From Alistipes sp. (GTDB lineage Bacteria > Bacteroidota > Bacteroidia > Bacteroidales > Rikenellaceae), in NCBI GenBank assembly GCA_017399485.1, contig JAFQCA010000029.1:143379-207378 (forward strand): a stretch of DNA of 64,000 nt. The letters run 5' to 3'. The notes beneath the pieces were generated by a model, which saw only the letters and a program-made list of their open reading frames with translations, did no database searches and was not told the origin of the DNA. Position 1 is the first letter of the stretch, and the number at the start of each line of letters is the position of its first letter. The translations under genes were made by a program, and so were the position numbers. Of this stretch, positions 26,848 through 36,294 are shown in pieces.

Positions 26848-28122
26848 ATGCAAGATATGAATAGTGCAGAAAAATACTTCCCCGCTCTGAATGACGTAAT
26901 GTCGGCAGAACACACTTTAGGCGAAATATTGACCGCCACCCCACTTATGCACAACCGCAACCTGTCGGATAAGTTCGAGGCGGAAATTATGCTCAAGCGA
27001 GAGGACTTGCAGATGGTACGCTCTTACAAGATTCGCGGAGCATACAACAAGATTCGCTCACTGATCAAAGAGCAAACCGCCAAAGGGATATGTTGCGCAA
27101 GCGCAGGAAACCACGCACAAGGTGTAGCACTATCGTGCAATAAGTTACAGATAGCGGGTAAGATTTTTATGCCTGTCACCACACCGAAGCAGAAGATTAA
27201 TCAGGTGAAGATGTTCGGAGGCGAGTATGTCGAGGTAGTACTCGTTGGCGATACATTCGACCAGGCAAATCAAGCGGCCATAGAGACCTGTGAGGACGAA
27301 GGCAAGACATTCATTCCCCCGTTCAATGACAAGAAAATCATCGAGGGCCAAGGCACTGTCGGACTTGAGATTCTGCAACAGAGCAGAGTGGCTATCGACT
27401 ACATATTTGTACCTATCGGAGGTGGAGGTTTGGCATCGGGTTTGGGTAGTGTATGCAAACTGATGTCTCCCAACACAAAGGTTATTGGTGTTGAGCCTGC
27501 GGGTGCAGCTGGTATGAAGAAGTCATTCGAGAAGGGAGAGGTTGTCGAATTGGGCGAAATTGATAAATTTGTCGATGGTGCCGCTGTACAAAAGGTTGGA
27601 GATATTACGTTTGACATTTGCCGCAAGGTGTTGGATGATATTGTTGTTGTACCTGAAGGAAAGGTATGTTCGACCATATTAAACCTATATAATTTCGATG
27701 CCATCGTTGTAGAGCCTGCCGGAGCATTGAGTATCAGCGCATTGGACTATTACCGCGACGAGATTAAGGGTAAGAATGTGGTATGTATTGTTAGCGGTAG
27801 CAACAACGACATAGTCAGGATGGAGGATATCAAGGAGCGCTCGTTGTTGTATGAGGGATTGAAGCACTACTTTGTGGTGAGATTCCCGCAACGTGCTGGT
27901 GCATTGCAGAATTTCGTCAGCAATGTATTGGGGCCACACGACGATATCACATATTTCGAATACAAGAAGAAGACCAATCGCGAAAAGGGGCCTGTGCTTA
28001 TTGGTATAGAGTTGCAGAATCCCGACGATTTCCAAGGACTTACAGAGCGTATGCGCGAAAGTAATATCGACTACGAATACTTGAACGACAACCCTAATTT
28101 GTTTGAGTTCCTGATTGGCTAA
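26848..28122 (+). CDS. ilvA: Threonine dehydratase (biosynthetic)
   Basis: A 424-residue PLP enzyme that deaminates threonine to 2-ketobutyrate, the entry to isoleucine. The PLP lysine is in SYKIRGAYNKI; the phosphate-binding glycine loop is VPIGGGGLASGLGSV, and ASAGNHAQGVALSCN is canonical. The last 85 residues form one ACT-like regulatory domain (YFVVRFPQRAGALQNFVSNVL ... NPNLFEFLIG), shorter than the double domain of E. coli IlvA and like the Gram-positive form. Placement in the same transcript as ilvD-C supports a biosynthetic role, with isoleucine as the probable effector. Confidence 0.94.
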   Translation: MQDMNSAEKYFPALNDVMSAEHTLGEILTATPLMHNRNLSDKFEAEIMLKREDLQMVRSYKIRGAYNKIRSLIKEQTAKGICCASAGNHAQGVALSCNKLQIAGKIFMPVTTPKQKINQVKMFGGEYVEVVLVGDTFDQANQAAIETCEDEGKTFIPPFNDKKIIEGQGTVGLEILQQSRVAIDYIFVPIGGGGLASGLGSVCKLMSPNTKVIGVEPAGAAGMKKSFEKGEVVELGEIDKFVDGAAVQKVGDITFDICRKVLDDIVVVPEGKVCSTILNLYNFDAIVVEPAGALSISALDYYRDEIKGKNVVCIVSGSNNDIVRMEDIKERSLLYEGLKHYFVVRFPQRAGALQNFVSNVLGPHDDITYFEYKKKTNREKGPVLIGIELQNPDDFQGLTERMRESNIDYEYLNDNPNLFEFLIG

Positions 28123-28167
28123 GCATTTTTTTACAAATTCAAAATAATTAAATTTCAAATAAACGCT

Positions 28168-28542
28168 ATGAATCTTATAGGAAATATTATCTGGGTAGTA
28201 TTTGGCGGATTGTTGCTTTCGCTGGGTTACCTCTTTGGTGGATTAATTCTCTGCTTGACTATCGTCGGAATTCCATTCGGAGTGCAGATTATGCGATTGG
28301 GAATGTTCGCCTTGTGGCCTTTTGGCGGTGAAGTGAAGCCTACGGACAATGTTATGGGCTGCCTGCCCGTATTGATGAACGTATTGTGGATTATCTTCGG
28401 CGGTATTGAGGTTGCCCTTACGCATCTTACGTTGGGTATTGTATTCTGTATCACAATCATCGGAATACCCTTTGGCCTACAACACTTTAAGTTGATGATG
28501 TATGCCATATTGCCCTTTGGTCACAGAGTAGTCCGCCGATAA
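28168..28542 (+). CDS. YccF domain integral membrane protein
   Basis: A 124-residue membrane protein made of two related halves, each with a hydrophobic span and a conserved turn: LTIVGIPFGVQIMRLGMFALWPFGGEV and ITIIGIPFGLQHFKLMMYAILPFGHRV. These are the YccF-domain repeats. Function is unknown. It lies 45 bp after ilvA and before the terminator hairpin, so it may ride on the ilv-leu transcript, but no link to amino acid synthesis is known. Confidence 0.88.
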   Translation: MNLIGNIIWVVFGGLLLSLGYLFGGLILCLTIVGIPFGVQIMRLGMFALWPFGGEVKPTDNVMGCLPVLMNVLWIIFGGIEVALTHLTLGIVFCITIIGIPFGLQHFKLMMYAILPFGHRVVRR

Positions 28543-28576
28543 AAGCACCCCGATGACCATTTATTACAGACGCAAA

Positions 28577-28615
28577 AAAACCACTCCTGCCGAGTTATTC
28601 CGCAGGAGTGGTTTT
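28577..28615. terminator. Bidirectional terminator at the end of the ilv-leu cluster
   Basis: A 14-bp perfect stem AAAACCACTCCTGC / GCAGGAGTGGTTTT with an 11-base loop is flanked by an A-run and T-run. It lies between convergent yccF and the DUF4836-like gene. Confidence 0.9.
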
Positions 28616-28633
28616 GTTATGTTTGACACAAGA

Positions 28634-30052
28634 CTATTTGCTAATGGGGAAAACTTGATATAAGTTCATATTACCATTAAAAGTTATCTCCACATTGCCT
28701 TGATTATTACCCGCAGTATTAACCTTTATCTTCTCCATTTGCAGTTGACTGCCTACTATCGATGCCATCATAGACCCTTTCGACAACATTTGACTTAAAG
28801 TTTTAACATCAATATCAGCATATAGGCTTGAATTGGGGGCAATATTAATCTTCTTGGGCAACGGCTCCTCTCGCAATTTAGTAACATCACGGCTATTAGA
28901 TATAGCAAACACTCCATTTTTATAATAAGCATACAACGGCATAGTGCCCATCTTACCTACATAACCATCACCTTTAGCCTGCCATTGCGCCTGGCTCGTT
29001 TGTGTGACTATATCACCAATAAGAGAAGAATCCTCGGACTCGCAAATTAGAGTAATAGGAAGGTAATTAGAGTTATCATTTTGTTCCTTATCTAAATATA
29101 GTACAATATCACCCTCTATCTTTGCGAAAACCTCATCAAATTCTACATCATTGATTATATTAGCATCGCCCAACACTACATCAAGTGGTGGCATAGCAAT
29201 CTCGGGCTTGGAGGTATTTTTAGCACCCACAATAACAGCCACTGCAGTCGAAGGAACGTATTTCAACAAAGCGCCTTTTATCGGCATTAGTTTGGTATTC
29301 ATTGATGTAAGATACTCCTGCGATTCTGGCGTCGTAGCAGTAGCCGAAAGGTTTATATTGGTTTTGTTCTTGATTGTCTCTACGCCAACTATTGCATATA
29401 AACCATCAGGGATAGCATTTGTATCATCCTCACCCTTGAGATGTTGCCCTTTTATGGCCACACGCAACTCGCCACGACTATTCAATAGCGTTTTTGCCAC
29501 ATCACAAGAGGCAAAACAATTATCACCAAGCGAGAAGGCCTCCATATATTCCATAAAATCTAACCCATCAGTAGGGGTATCTGAAACCACGACAATCATC
29601 ACTCGGCCATCTGAAATGAGCGCCGTTTGAGAGTCGTAACATCCAAAATAATGAGATTCTTGATAAAAAGAGATAGAGTCATTTGACCTTACTTGTTGCT
29701 GAAAATAACGCTTTAGACCTTTACCATCTTTAACTTCAAGAATCAGCATAACGCTTTCGGCGTGAGGTGTCACACCGAAACACCAAGGTTTATTTCTATG
29801 AAGATAGTCCGCGTCACCTGCAACAAGCGAAGATAGTATTTCAACGATTGTAGAATCATTGCCATCCAACATCTTAACAAAGTCCGCAGTGGATATGCCT
29901 GCCAAAGAACAAATTTTCTCGGCATCAACAAATGCTACGACATCAGCATCGGCAGTAATAACCCGCAGGGCTGATTGAGCATTAGTAGCATTAAAATAAG
30001 AACTTGCAACAAGAGCAAAGAATGAAAGTAATAGTTGAAAGAGTTTTTTCAT
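28634..30052 (-). CDS. Secreted DUF4836-like protein
   Basis: A 472-residue exported protein with signal sequence MKKLFQLLLSFFALVASSYFNATNA. Repeating segments of the type VVAFVDAEKI, PWCFGVTPHAESVMLILEVKDGKGL, GRVMIVVVSDT and KMGTMPLYAYYKNGVFAISNS resemble the DUF4836 family of Bacteroidota; I recognise the pattern rather than a single diagnostic motif. The C-terminus is beta-rich (GNVEITFNGNMNLYQ). No catalytic signature is seen and the function is unknown. It has a consensus promoter next to a G9 tract. Confidence 0.6.
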   Translation of the reverse strand: MKKLFQLLLSFFALVASSYFNATNAQSALRVITADADVVAFVDAEKICSLAGISTADFVKMLDGNDSTIVEILSSLVAGDADYLHRNKPWCFGVTPHAESVMLILEVKDGKGLKRYFQQQVRSNDSISFYQESHYFGCYDSQTALISDGRVMIVVVSDTPTDGLDFMEYMEAFSLGDNCFASCDVAKTLLNSRGELRVAIKGQHLKGEDDTNAIPDGLYAIVGVETIKNKTNINLSATATTPESQEYLTSMNTKLMPIKGALLKYVPSTAVAVIVGAKNTSKPEIAMPPLDVVLGDANIINDVEFDEVFAKIEGDIVLYLDKEQNDNSNYLPITLICESEDSSLIGDIVTQTSQAQWQAKGDGYVGKMGTMPLYAYYKNGVFAISNSRDVTKLREEPLPKKINIAPNSSLYADIDVKTLSQMLSKGSMMASIVGSQLQMEKIKVNTAGNNQGNVEITFNGNMNLYQVFPISK

Positions 30053-30092
30053 TTTCCTGTTTATTTAGTTAATAATATTAAAGAACTTTACG

Positions 30093-30124
30093 CAAAAGTA
30101 ACACACAGAAAACATCCCTGCAAA
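30093..30124 (-). promoter_or_regulatory. Promoter for the DUF4836-like gene
   Basis: Minus-strand TTTG (30121-30124) and TACTTTTG (30093-30100) are separated by 20 bp, an exact consensus match, 41 bp before the start codon. Confidence 0.72.
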
Positions 30125-30142
30125 TTATTGCAACAGTTTTTC

Positions 30143-30151
30143 GGGGGGGGG
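30143..30151. repeat. Homopolymer G9 tract upstream of a promoter
   Basis: Nine consecutive G lie in an AT-rich gap, 19 bp upstream of the -33 box (30121-30124) and 36 bp downstream of the malQ stop. It is the only such tract I noticed in the window. Confidence 0.85.
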
Positions 30152-30187
30152 TAATTTTTGACCAATATTGTGTACCTATTGGATAGT

Positions 30188-32656
30188 TTATACTTTTCGT
30201 TGCGCTACCAATTCGGCAATTACTGCATTAAACTCTTCGGCAGAGATTAACTCTTCGAGTGTAAGATGCATACGATAACGCCAATAGTGGTTGGCATCTG
30301 CCGGGATATTGATTCGTTCGGCTGCGGGGTTAGCGATTCTTAGTGACTCATCAACGGCAAGCCAATCCTGCAATGGCAGAATAGCCAACATCGAGTGAGA
30401 TTGCATATGGCGTAAGAGTATATCGTAAGCCGTCTTGGCGGAACAAACCGCCTCTGCCACGCCTTCTCGATTCAGGACATTGGTCCAATAGCGATTTGCT
30501 ACAGCGAAGTCCTCCTCCCACCAACCGCGAATCGTGGACATATCGTGTGTCGAAGTTGCTGCAACCGAGAGATATGGGTAGTGCTCCGTTGCACCAAACT
30601 CCACGCCAAACTGCTTGGGCATACGCTCAATCTCCAACGAGAGTATTCGCTCGGAATTCATTACATCGGCAACACACGCGGGAATCATTCCCAAATCCTC
30701 GCCACACGTAAGCATAGGCGATGCCTGCATCAACGCGCGCAGGCGTTTGAGGGCATTATCGCGCCACATATCGTTATGACGATTGTAATAAAAATCCTCA
30801 TACAGATGCATATAGGCACTCTGCTGTTCTTCGGTCAATGCAGCAAACTTTGCCGTACGGAATCCCTCTATGCGCGGGAAGAAACCACCCTGCGAATATG
30901 GATATTCCAAAAACAGGACATCGGTTGATGTCAAATCTTGAGCCACATCACGCTCCGCATCAAAATCGAAACCAAAAGCCACAATCTCCTGCGAAGTATA
31001 TGGCATAGAAGGATTAAAATGGCCCAACACAGCGCTAACGGCATTGCGTGATACCTCCCATATACGGAAAAAACCCAAGATATGGTCGATACGATAGGCA
31101 TCGAAATATCGCTCCATCTTCTTTAGTCGGGCACACCACCACGCATAGCCATCCTCGGCCATACGCGACCAATTATAGGTCGGGAAGCCCCAATTCTGGC
31201 CATTCTCTGCAAACGCATCGGGCGGAGCACCTGCCGACATTGTACAGTTATATAGTTCGGGGGCACACCACACATCGACGCTACGTGGTGCAACTCCTAT
31301 TGGTATATCGCCCTTCAAGGCCACACCTCGCTGATGTGCATAATCGCGAGCGTGACGCAACTGAACATCCAACAGATATTGTACAAAAGCGTAATAATAG
31401 GCTTCATCGTAATTCGCCCAAACAAATTGCTCGGCCTGCTTGGCATCATATTCCGATAACTCCGACCACACGGAAAAATCTACTGTCGAATACCTATCTC
31501 GCAGAACACAGAACGCCATATAAGGCATCAGCCACATCTGACTCTCGGCGAAGAATCGCACAAATGACTCTGATTCTATCACGCTCTTACCGCAAGCAGA
31601 ATATAGTTCGTGCAAATATTCGCTCTTAAGTTTGACGGTTGCCTCGTAATCAACGGCATCTTTTACGTTGAGGCGCTTACCGCGACTATCGAATTTCGAT
31701 TTTATATCTTTAACTGTCTCTACTACCGCCTCATCACTACACTCCACGCAACAAGTCAAGGCGTCATCTGGCGAAAGATATAGCGGATTCAAGGCAAATG
31801 CCGATATTGCATTATAGGGATAGGAATCTCGACGTGAGCCATCTGTCGTAGTATCATTAACAGGTAAGAGTTGAATCACCGACATCCCCGTAGCAGCAGC
31901 CCAATCGGCCATAAGACGCAAGTCGGCAAAATCTCCGCAGCCCCAACTACTCTTACTTCGCAACGAGAATACGGGAATGGCGACACCTGCGCCACGCCAC
32001 GACATCTCGTCACGCAGGCGCAGACCTTGCATCACAACTACGCTTCTCATAGCCATTGGGAAACGGCGATTATCACCCTGCTCATAGAGTTTTAATCTAT
32101 GAGTAGCAGCATCCAAGACCACAAACTTGTACTCCGATGACATCACATCGCGCGGCAAAGCAACACTCCACACAGGGGCTTTGCTATCGTTCATAATGAT
32201 GGCTTTATCGGTATCCCAACTGCCTAATGACTCTCGTTCTCCCACTACCGCCACAACCTCATCAGGCATTATGGTAGGGGCTGCAACTTCCAGCATCAAG
32301 CCATCGGAGTCCACTGAAACATTATTTGCAAGCACAGATGTTGCCTGACGCCGAAATACACACTCCGTAAAGAGCGAAGAGTAAAGAGGTTGCTCGGCGG
32401 GTATATCCTGCCAGCAATCGAACACTTCGGCATCCGTTCCCCAACTTACTTCGTGCTTAAGGGCCTCCTCGCGAAGAAGAGCACCACAATTATCTCGCAA
32501 TTCGTAATGATAAATCGAGCCGCACTCCGTATCGCACTCTACGCACCATTGGCCTTCGGCACATTGATGCATCTGATGACTATTGCCACCATTGAAAACA
32601 ACATATAAGGCCTCCGACAACGAAGCAAAATACTCGATATGAAACAACGAACGCAT
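30188..32656 (-). CDS. malQ: 4-alpha-glucanotransferase with N-terminal starch-binding domains
   Basis: An 822-residue amylomaltase of the large Bacteroidota type that transfers maltodextrin units between chains in glycogen and starch metabolism. I start at 32656 (MRSLFHIEYFAS); an earlier frame start would overlap the upstream gene. Residues 1-230 hold two CBM20-like beta domains (IEYFASLSEALYVVFNGG; VAVVGERESLGSWDTDKAIIM). The GH77 domain starts at GVAIPVFSLRSKSSWGCGDFADL. It includes LKGDIPIGVAPRSVDVW, the nucleophile Asp in YFDAYRIDHILGFFRIW, the acid/base Glu in LTCGEDLGMIP and the stabilising Asp in ATSTHDMSTIRGWW. No signal peptide, so cytoplasmic. Confidence 0.95.
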   Translation of the reverse strand: MRSLFHIEYFASLSEALYVVFNGGNSHQMHQCAEGQWCVECDTECGSIYHYELRDNCGALLREEALKHEVSWGTDAEVFDCWQDIPAEQPLYSSLFTECVFRRQATSVLANNVSVDSDGLMLEVAAPTIMPDEVVAVVGERESLGSWDTDKAIIMNDSKAPVWSVALPRDVMSSEYKFVVLDAATHRLKLYEQGDNRRFPMAMRSVVVMQGLRLRDEMSWRGAGVAIPVFSLRSKSSWGCGDFADLRLMADWAAATGMSVIQLLPVNDTTTDGSRRDSYPYNAISAFALNPLYLSPDDALTCCVECSDEAVVETVKDIKSKFDSRGKRLNVKDAVDYEATVKLKSEYLHELYSACGKSVIESESFVRFFAESQMWLMPYMAFCVLRDRYSTVDFSVWSELSEYDAKQAEQFVWANYDEAYYYAFVQYLLDVQLRHARDYAHQRGVALKGDIPIGVAPRSVDVWCAPELYNCTMSAGAPPDAFAENGQNWGFPTYNWSRMAEDGYAWWCARLKKMERYFDAYRIDHILGFFRIWEVSRNAVSAVLGHFNPSMPYTSQEIVAFGFDFDAERDVAQDLTSTDVLFLEYPYSQGGFFPRIEGFRTAKFAALTEEQQSAYMHLYEDFYYNRHNDMWRDNALKRLRALMQASPMLTCGEDLGMIPACVADVMNSERILSLEIERMPKQFGVEFGATEHYPYLSVAATSTHDMSTIRGWWEEDFAVANRYWTNVLNREGVAEAVCSAKTAYDILLRHMQSHSMLAILPLQDWLAVDESLRIANPAAERINIPADANHYWRYRMHLTLEELISAEEFNAVIAELVAQRKV

Positions 32657-32666
32657 ATAACGAAAA

Positions 32667-35078
32667 CTAAAAATCTTTACCCACAAAGGCGGCTCCCGAT
32701 GTAACGGTACCCTTCTGCTCCTTACCTGCGGTTGAATTGAAGTTATAACTCAACGACAGAGTAATATTGGGATAACGAGGCTTGACGAAAGTCGTAGCCT
32801 TGAGGGTTTGAGAATCGCGTATATGGTCATATCTCGCCGTATGGAACATATCGTGAGCAACGAGCGACAACGACATCTTGTTTTTTAGCAGTTGTTGCCT
32901 GATAGCAAGGTCAAAATAGCAATAAGCCTCCTCGCGGCCCTGAGTCAAGACGGTAGGACCTATGACATTAGCATCAAACTGTATGCGAGTCGAGGGGGTA
33001 ATAGTAAAATTGTTTATCCACGAGGCCGAATAACTGACATTCGAGGCATCGGTACTGCCTACAAAATCGGCCATAAACTTATAGTCGAAAACGCTACCGT
33101 TAAGAGTCATACTCCACCAGCGTGTATTACGAGTCTGAAGATTAGCCTCAAGGCCCAGCGTACGGTCCACACCGGCATTTATCAACGAGTCCAACGTTAC
33201 ACCCGGCTCATATGCTACACGAATAAGGTCGTAAACGCCTCGGCGGTGACGATAGAAACCTGATACAGAGAGCGAGTTAGAGCCGTTGAAACTCTTGCGA
33301 TAACCCACCTCTGCCGAATGTATATACTCTGGCGCAAGGTCGGGGTTACCTGTAAGGCGTGTATAGTAGTCCTTATAGGTTATATATGGCTCCAACTTCC
33401 ATACTCCTGCACGATTTGTGCGATATGAGTAGCCTGCCGATATAGTGTTACCATTACCAGCATCATAGGCAAAGTGCGCCGAGGGGAATAACTCCAGACG
33501 TTTAACATAACGGTCTGCACCCTCAAAATCAATGGTGAGTTCATCTATCATATTATCAGCACGCACACCCGCATCCACGCTTACAGGGCCGAATTTATCG
33601 GTAAACATCAAATAGGCAGAGTGTATTTGACGACGATAGTAGAACGGAGTGTACAAATCGTCCTGCCATTCATACTCCTGCGCTGCACGGTCCCAATAAC
33701 GGATTTTGTAATCACCGTGCTCGCTGTAAGTGGTATATTGATATCCCAACTCCATCTTGCCACCATCACGGTAGTTCAACTCATAGTTTGCCGCAGCATC
33801 AGCATCCCAATGGTGCTCATTTTCATATCCGCGAGTACCCTCCCAACGCGCTCCAGAGAGTTCAAAGAGGTTACTTTCGGTATATTCCAACGAATACCAA
33901 TCATAGCGCACACGACCATTCATAGAGAACTTATCACCTCGCTCGTTGATTTTCCAGACATAGTCAAACGACATCTGGCCAATATGTTTTTCGATATAGT
34001 TATGGTCGTGACTATCATAAATAGCATCGTTTATGACAACGCCACCCTGCTCACGATACTCATCATAGAGCATATCACCACCATTGAGCCAACGAGTCAT
34101 ACCCCCTTGCGCCTCAACAACCAAATTATGGTTTGACTTATTTAACTCCCAACCTATACGGCCTATCTGCGAATCGGTACTACGATAACGCTCTCCAAGA
34201 GCATCCGAAGTAGTGATATAGTCATCAACGATTGTCGTTTTCAATTGATGGAAATCACTCTCATCCTTAATCTGAGAGCCTGCATAACCAATATACCAAC
34301 GGCTGGCTCCTTTACGATAGTTGAGCAACAGGTCGGCATTCCACGTTCCTATGGTGCTACCCGAAAGATTAACCGAGCCACTAAAGCCTTGCTCATTATT
34401 ATGTTTGGTTATGATGTTAACAATACCCACATCACCGTCGGTTTTATATTTAGCCGATGGAGTGGTTATAATCTCTATATCCTCGATATTGGCTGCTGCT
34501 ATCTGATTCAGAGCCTGCGTACCCTCCAACATACTCGGCTTACCATCGACATAAACCAGAAATCCCGTACTGCCTCTAAACGACAGATTGCCATCGGCAT
34601 CGATACGAACCGACGGAGCAGACTTTAACACATCGACAGCCGTACCACCCGACGCCGACAACGATGCAGAGCCACTGATACGCTGGCGGTCAAGTTTATA
34701 TACTATCTTGCTACGCTCACCCGATACTACTACCTCTTGAAGTCCCGTCTCGACAACCTGCAAGGCAATCTCTCCTAAATCGAAAGCGGAGCCTTGACGG
34801 AATTTAAGTAATTGGCTTGTATATGGTTGATAGCCTACAACCAATATAGACAGATAGAAATCTCCATCACGCACCTTGTCGATAGCAAATTCTCCGTTAC
34901 GCACTGCTGTAGAGGCTATGGTGTGATTATCGGCGTCGACAATAACGACATCGGCATACTCTATTGCTTGGCGCGTAGAGGCATCAACGACACGGGCCTT
35001 AACGGCCGGAGATGAAGTCTGTGCAAAGAGTGCGATAGTATAAAATAGCGCACAAACAGTAAAGATAAAACGTTTCAT
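32667..35078 (-). CDS. TonB-dependent receptor with outer-membrane beta-barrel
   Basis: An 803-residue outer membrane protein. Start at 35078 (MKRFIFTVCALFYTIALFAQ, a clean signal peptide). Residues 25-105 are a carboxypeptidase-regulatory-like beta domain (VKARVVDASTRQAIEYADVVI). A plug domain follows (LQEVVVSGERSKIVYKLDRQ ... GTAVDVLKSAPSVRIDADGN, IEIITTPSAKYKTDGDVGIVNIIT). The rest is a barrel of the kind in family OMP_b-brl_3, with aromatic-ended strands to the C-terminus. It differs from SusC proteins by its short extracellular part and lack of a SusD partner. Substrate unknown; the adjacent downstream gene is malQ, 10 bp away, which may be coincidental. Confidence 0.85.
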   Translation of the reverse strand: MKRFIFTVCALFYTIALFAQTSSPAVKARVVDASTRQAIEYADVVIVDADNHTIASTAVRNGEFAIDKVRDGDFYLSILVVGYQPYTSQLLKFRQGSAFDLGEIALQVVETGLQEVVVSGERSKIVYKLDRQRISGSASLSASGGTAVDVLKSAPSVRIDADGNLSFRGSTGFLVYVDGKPSMLEGTQALNQIAAANIEDIEIITTPSAKYKTDGDVGIVNIITKHNNEQGFSGSVNLSGSTIGTWNADLLLNYRKGASRWYIGYAGSQIKDESDFHQLKTTIVDDYITTSDALGERYRSTDSQIGRIGWELNKSNHNLVVEAQGGMTRWLNGGDMLYDEYREQGGVVINDAIYDSHDHNYIEKHIGQMSFDYVWKINERGDKFSMNGRVRYDWYSLEYTESNLFELSGARWEGTRGYENEHHWDADAAANYELNYRDGGKMELGYQYTTYSEHGDYKIRYWDRAAQEYEWQDDLYTPFYYRRQIHSAYLMFTDKFGPVSVDAGVRADNMIDELTIDFEGADRYVKRLELFPSAHFAYDAGNGNTISAGYSYRTNRAGVWKLEPYITYKDYYTRLTGNPDLAPEYIHSAEVGYRKSFNGSNSLSVSGFYRHRRGVYDLIRVAYEPGVTLDSLINAGVDRTLGLEANLQTRNTRWWSMTLNGSVFDYKFMADFVGSTDASNVSYSASWINNFTITPSTRIQFDANVIGPTVLTQGREEAYCYFDLAIRQQLLKNKMSLSLVAHDMFHTARYDHIRDSQTLKATTFVKPRYPNITLSLSYNFNSTAGKEQKGTVTSGAAFVGKDF

Positions 35079-35143
35079 AAACGAGGTTCTATGGGGTAAA
35101 AAACTAAATTCTATTAGTATCAAAATAACACAATTATATCGTA

Positions 35144-35151
35144 CAAATATA
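35144..35151 (-). promoter_or_regulatory. Candidate -7 box for the TonB-dependent receptor gene
   Basis: TATATTTG on the minus strand, a TAnnTTTG match about 65 bp before the start at 35078. A TTTG partner is not clear. Confidence 0.4.
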
Positions 35152-35173
35152 CTAATAAATATGTAATAAACAA

Positions 35174-35203
35174 TAAGGCTCACCCCATATAGAGTGAGCC
35201 TTA
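35174..35203. terminator. Terminator after the sugar permease gene
   Basis: A 10-bp perfect stem TAAGGCTCAC / GTGAGCCTTA with a 10-base loop lies 24 bp after the permease stop codon. It closes the minus-strand salvage operon. Confidence 0.78.
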
Positions 35204-35226
35204 GACTAAACTATTAAATAATTATT

Positions 35227-36237
35227 TTAATTACCTCCTGAGAGGATAATCAAACCCAATCCTGCAATAAAGAAGAGGAACATAACACCGAGCAACATAT
35301 CGGTCTTCTTATCGCTACCCTTAAACTCCTTCCAGATAAATACGCCCCAAATAGCGGCAATCATAGGAGCACCCTGGCCCAATGCATACGAGATTGCGGC
35401 ACCAGCCTTACCCGCAGCAATATAACTAAACGCTGTACCAAGACACCAGATGCAGCCACCCAACATACCTACAAGGTGTGTTGAGAATGAGCCCTTGAAG
35501 TACTCGCTATACGACACAGGCTCGCCAACAAAAGGATGACGCATAACCAACGTATTAAACACGAAGTTACTCAACAGCACACCGATAGAGAATACAAAGA
35601 TTGCCGAATAAGGTGTAAGCATACCAGCAGTAGGTTGCTCAAAATTATTGAGGTCCATAGCCGCTGCAACAAAACGATAGAAGAACGACATCAGCACACC
35701 CGCTACCATCGAGAGGATAATACCCTTGCGGTTAGATGTATTCTTTTCGCCACCCTTATTCATACGGCCCGACGCGATACCGTTACAAATAATGGCAACA
35801 ACGATTAGAGCCACGCCCAAGAATAGCAACATCGGGTCTCCCTTTGGAGCACCAATATAGTTGATAATAACTCCCAATACCAACGCCAAGCCTACTCCCA
35901 ACGGAAAAGCAACAGACAGACCTGCCAATGACACCGATGCCGAAAGAAGGATATTCGATGCATTGAAAATCACACCACCAATAAGCACACTCAATATTCC
36001 AGAGCCTTTGGCCTGCATCAAATCCTCAACAAAGGGGCGTCCCTGCTCACCGATACTACCCATTGTAAAGCCCAACAACAATGTAAATAGCACCATACCA
36101 ATGACATAATCCCAATAGAATAGTTCATAACGCCACGTTTTGCCGGCCAACTTTTGAGTATTGCCCCACGAGCCCCAGCAGAGCATCGTAATAAAGCAGA
36201 ATACGACTGCTAAAAGATAACTGTGTACAATAAACAT
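35227..36237 (-). CDS. GRP/RhaT-like ten-TM sugar permease
   Basis: A 336-residue inner membrane protein with about ten hydrophobic spans. It begins with LAVVFCFITMLCWGSWGNTQKLAGKTWRYELFYWDYVIG, a signature of the glucose/ribose porter (GRP) and RhaT-type branch of the DMT superfamily. The two-fold symmetry includes ILLSASVSLAGLSVAFPLGVGLALVLGVI and the second-half KAGAAISYALGQGAPMIAAIWGVFIWKEFKG. The sugar is unknown. As the last gene of an operon with ribokinase and a purine nucleoside phosphorylase, ribose or a nucleoside-derived sugar is the best guess. Confidence 0.8.
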   Translation of the reverse strand: MFIVHSYLLAVVFCFITMLCWGSWGNTQKLAGKTWRYELFYWDYVIGMVLFTLLLGFTMGSIGEQGRPFVEDLMQAKGSGILSVLIGGVIFNASNILLSASVSLAGLSVAFPLGVGLALVLGVIINYIGAPKGDPMLLFLGVALIVVAIICNGIASGRMNKGGEKNTSNRKGIILSMVAGVLMSFFYRFVAAAMDLNNFEQPTAGMLTPYSAIFVFSIGVLLSNFVFNTLVMRHPFVGEPVSYSEYFKGSFSTHLVGMLGGCIWCLGTAFSYIAAGKAGAAISYALGQGAPMIAAIWGVFIWKEFKGSDKKTDMLLGVMFLFFIAGLGLIILSGGN

Positions 36238-36294
36238 AACTTTATAATTTTTAGATTACATTTTACTCATCGTGCATCTTCCCGCCCAAGACCA

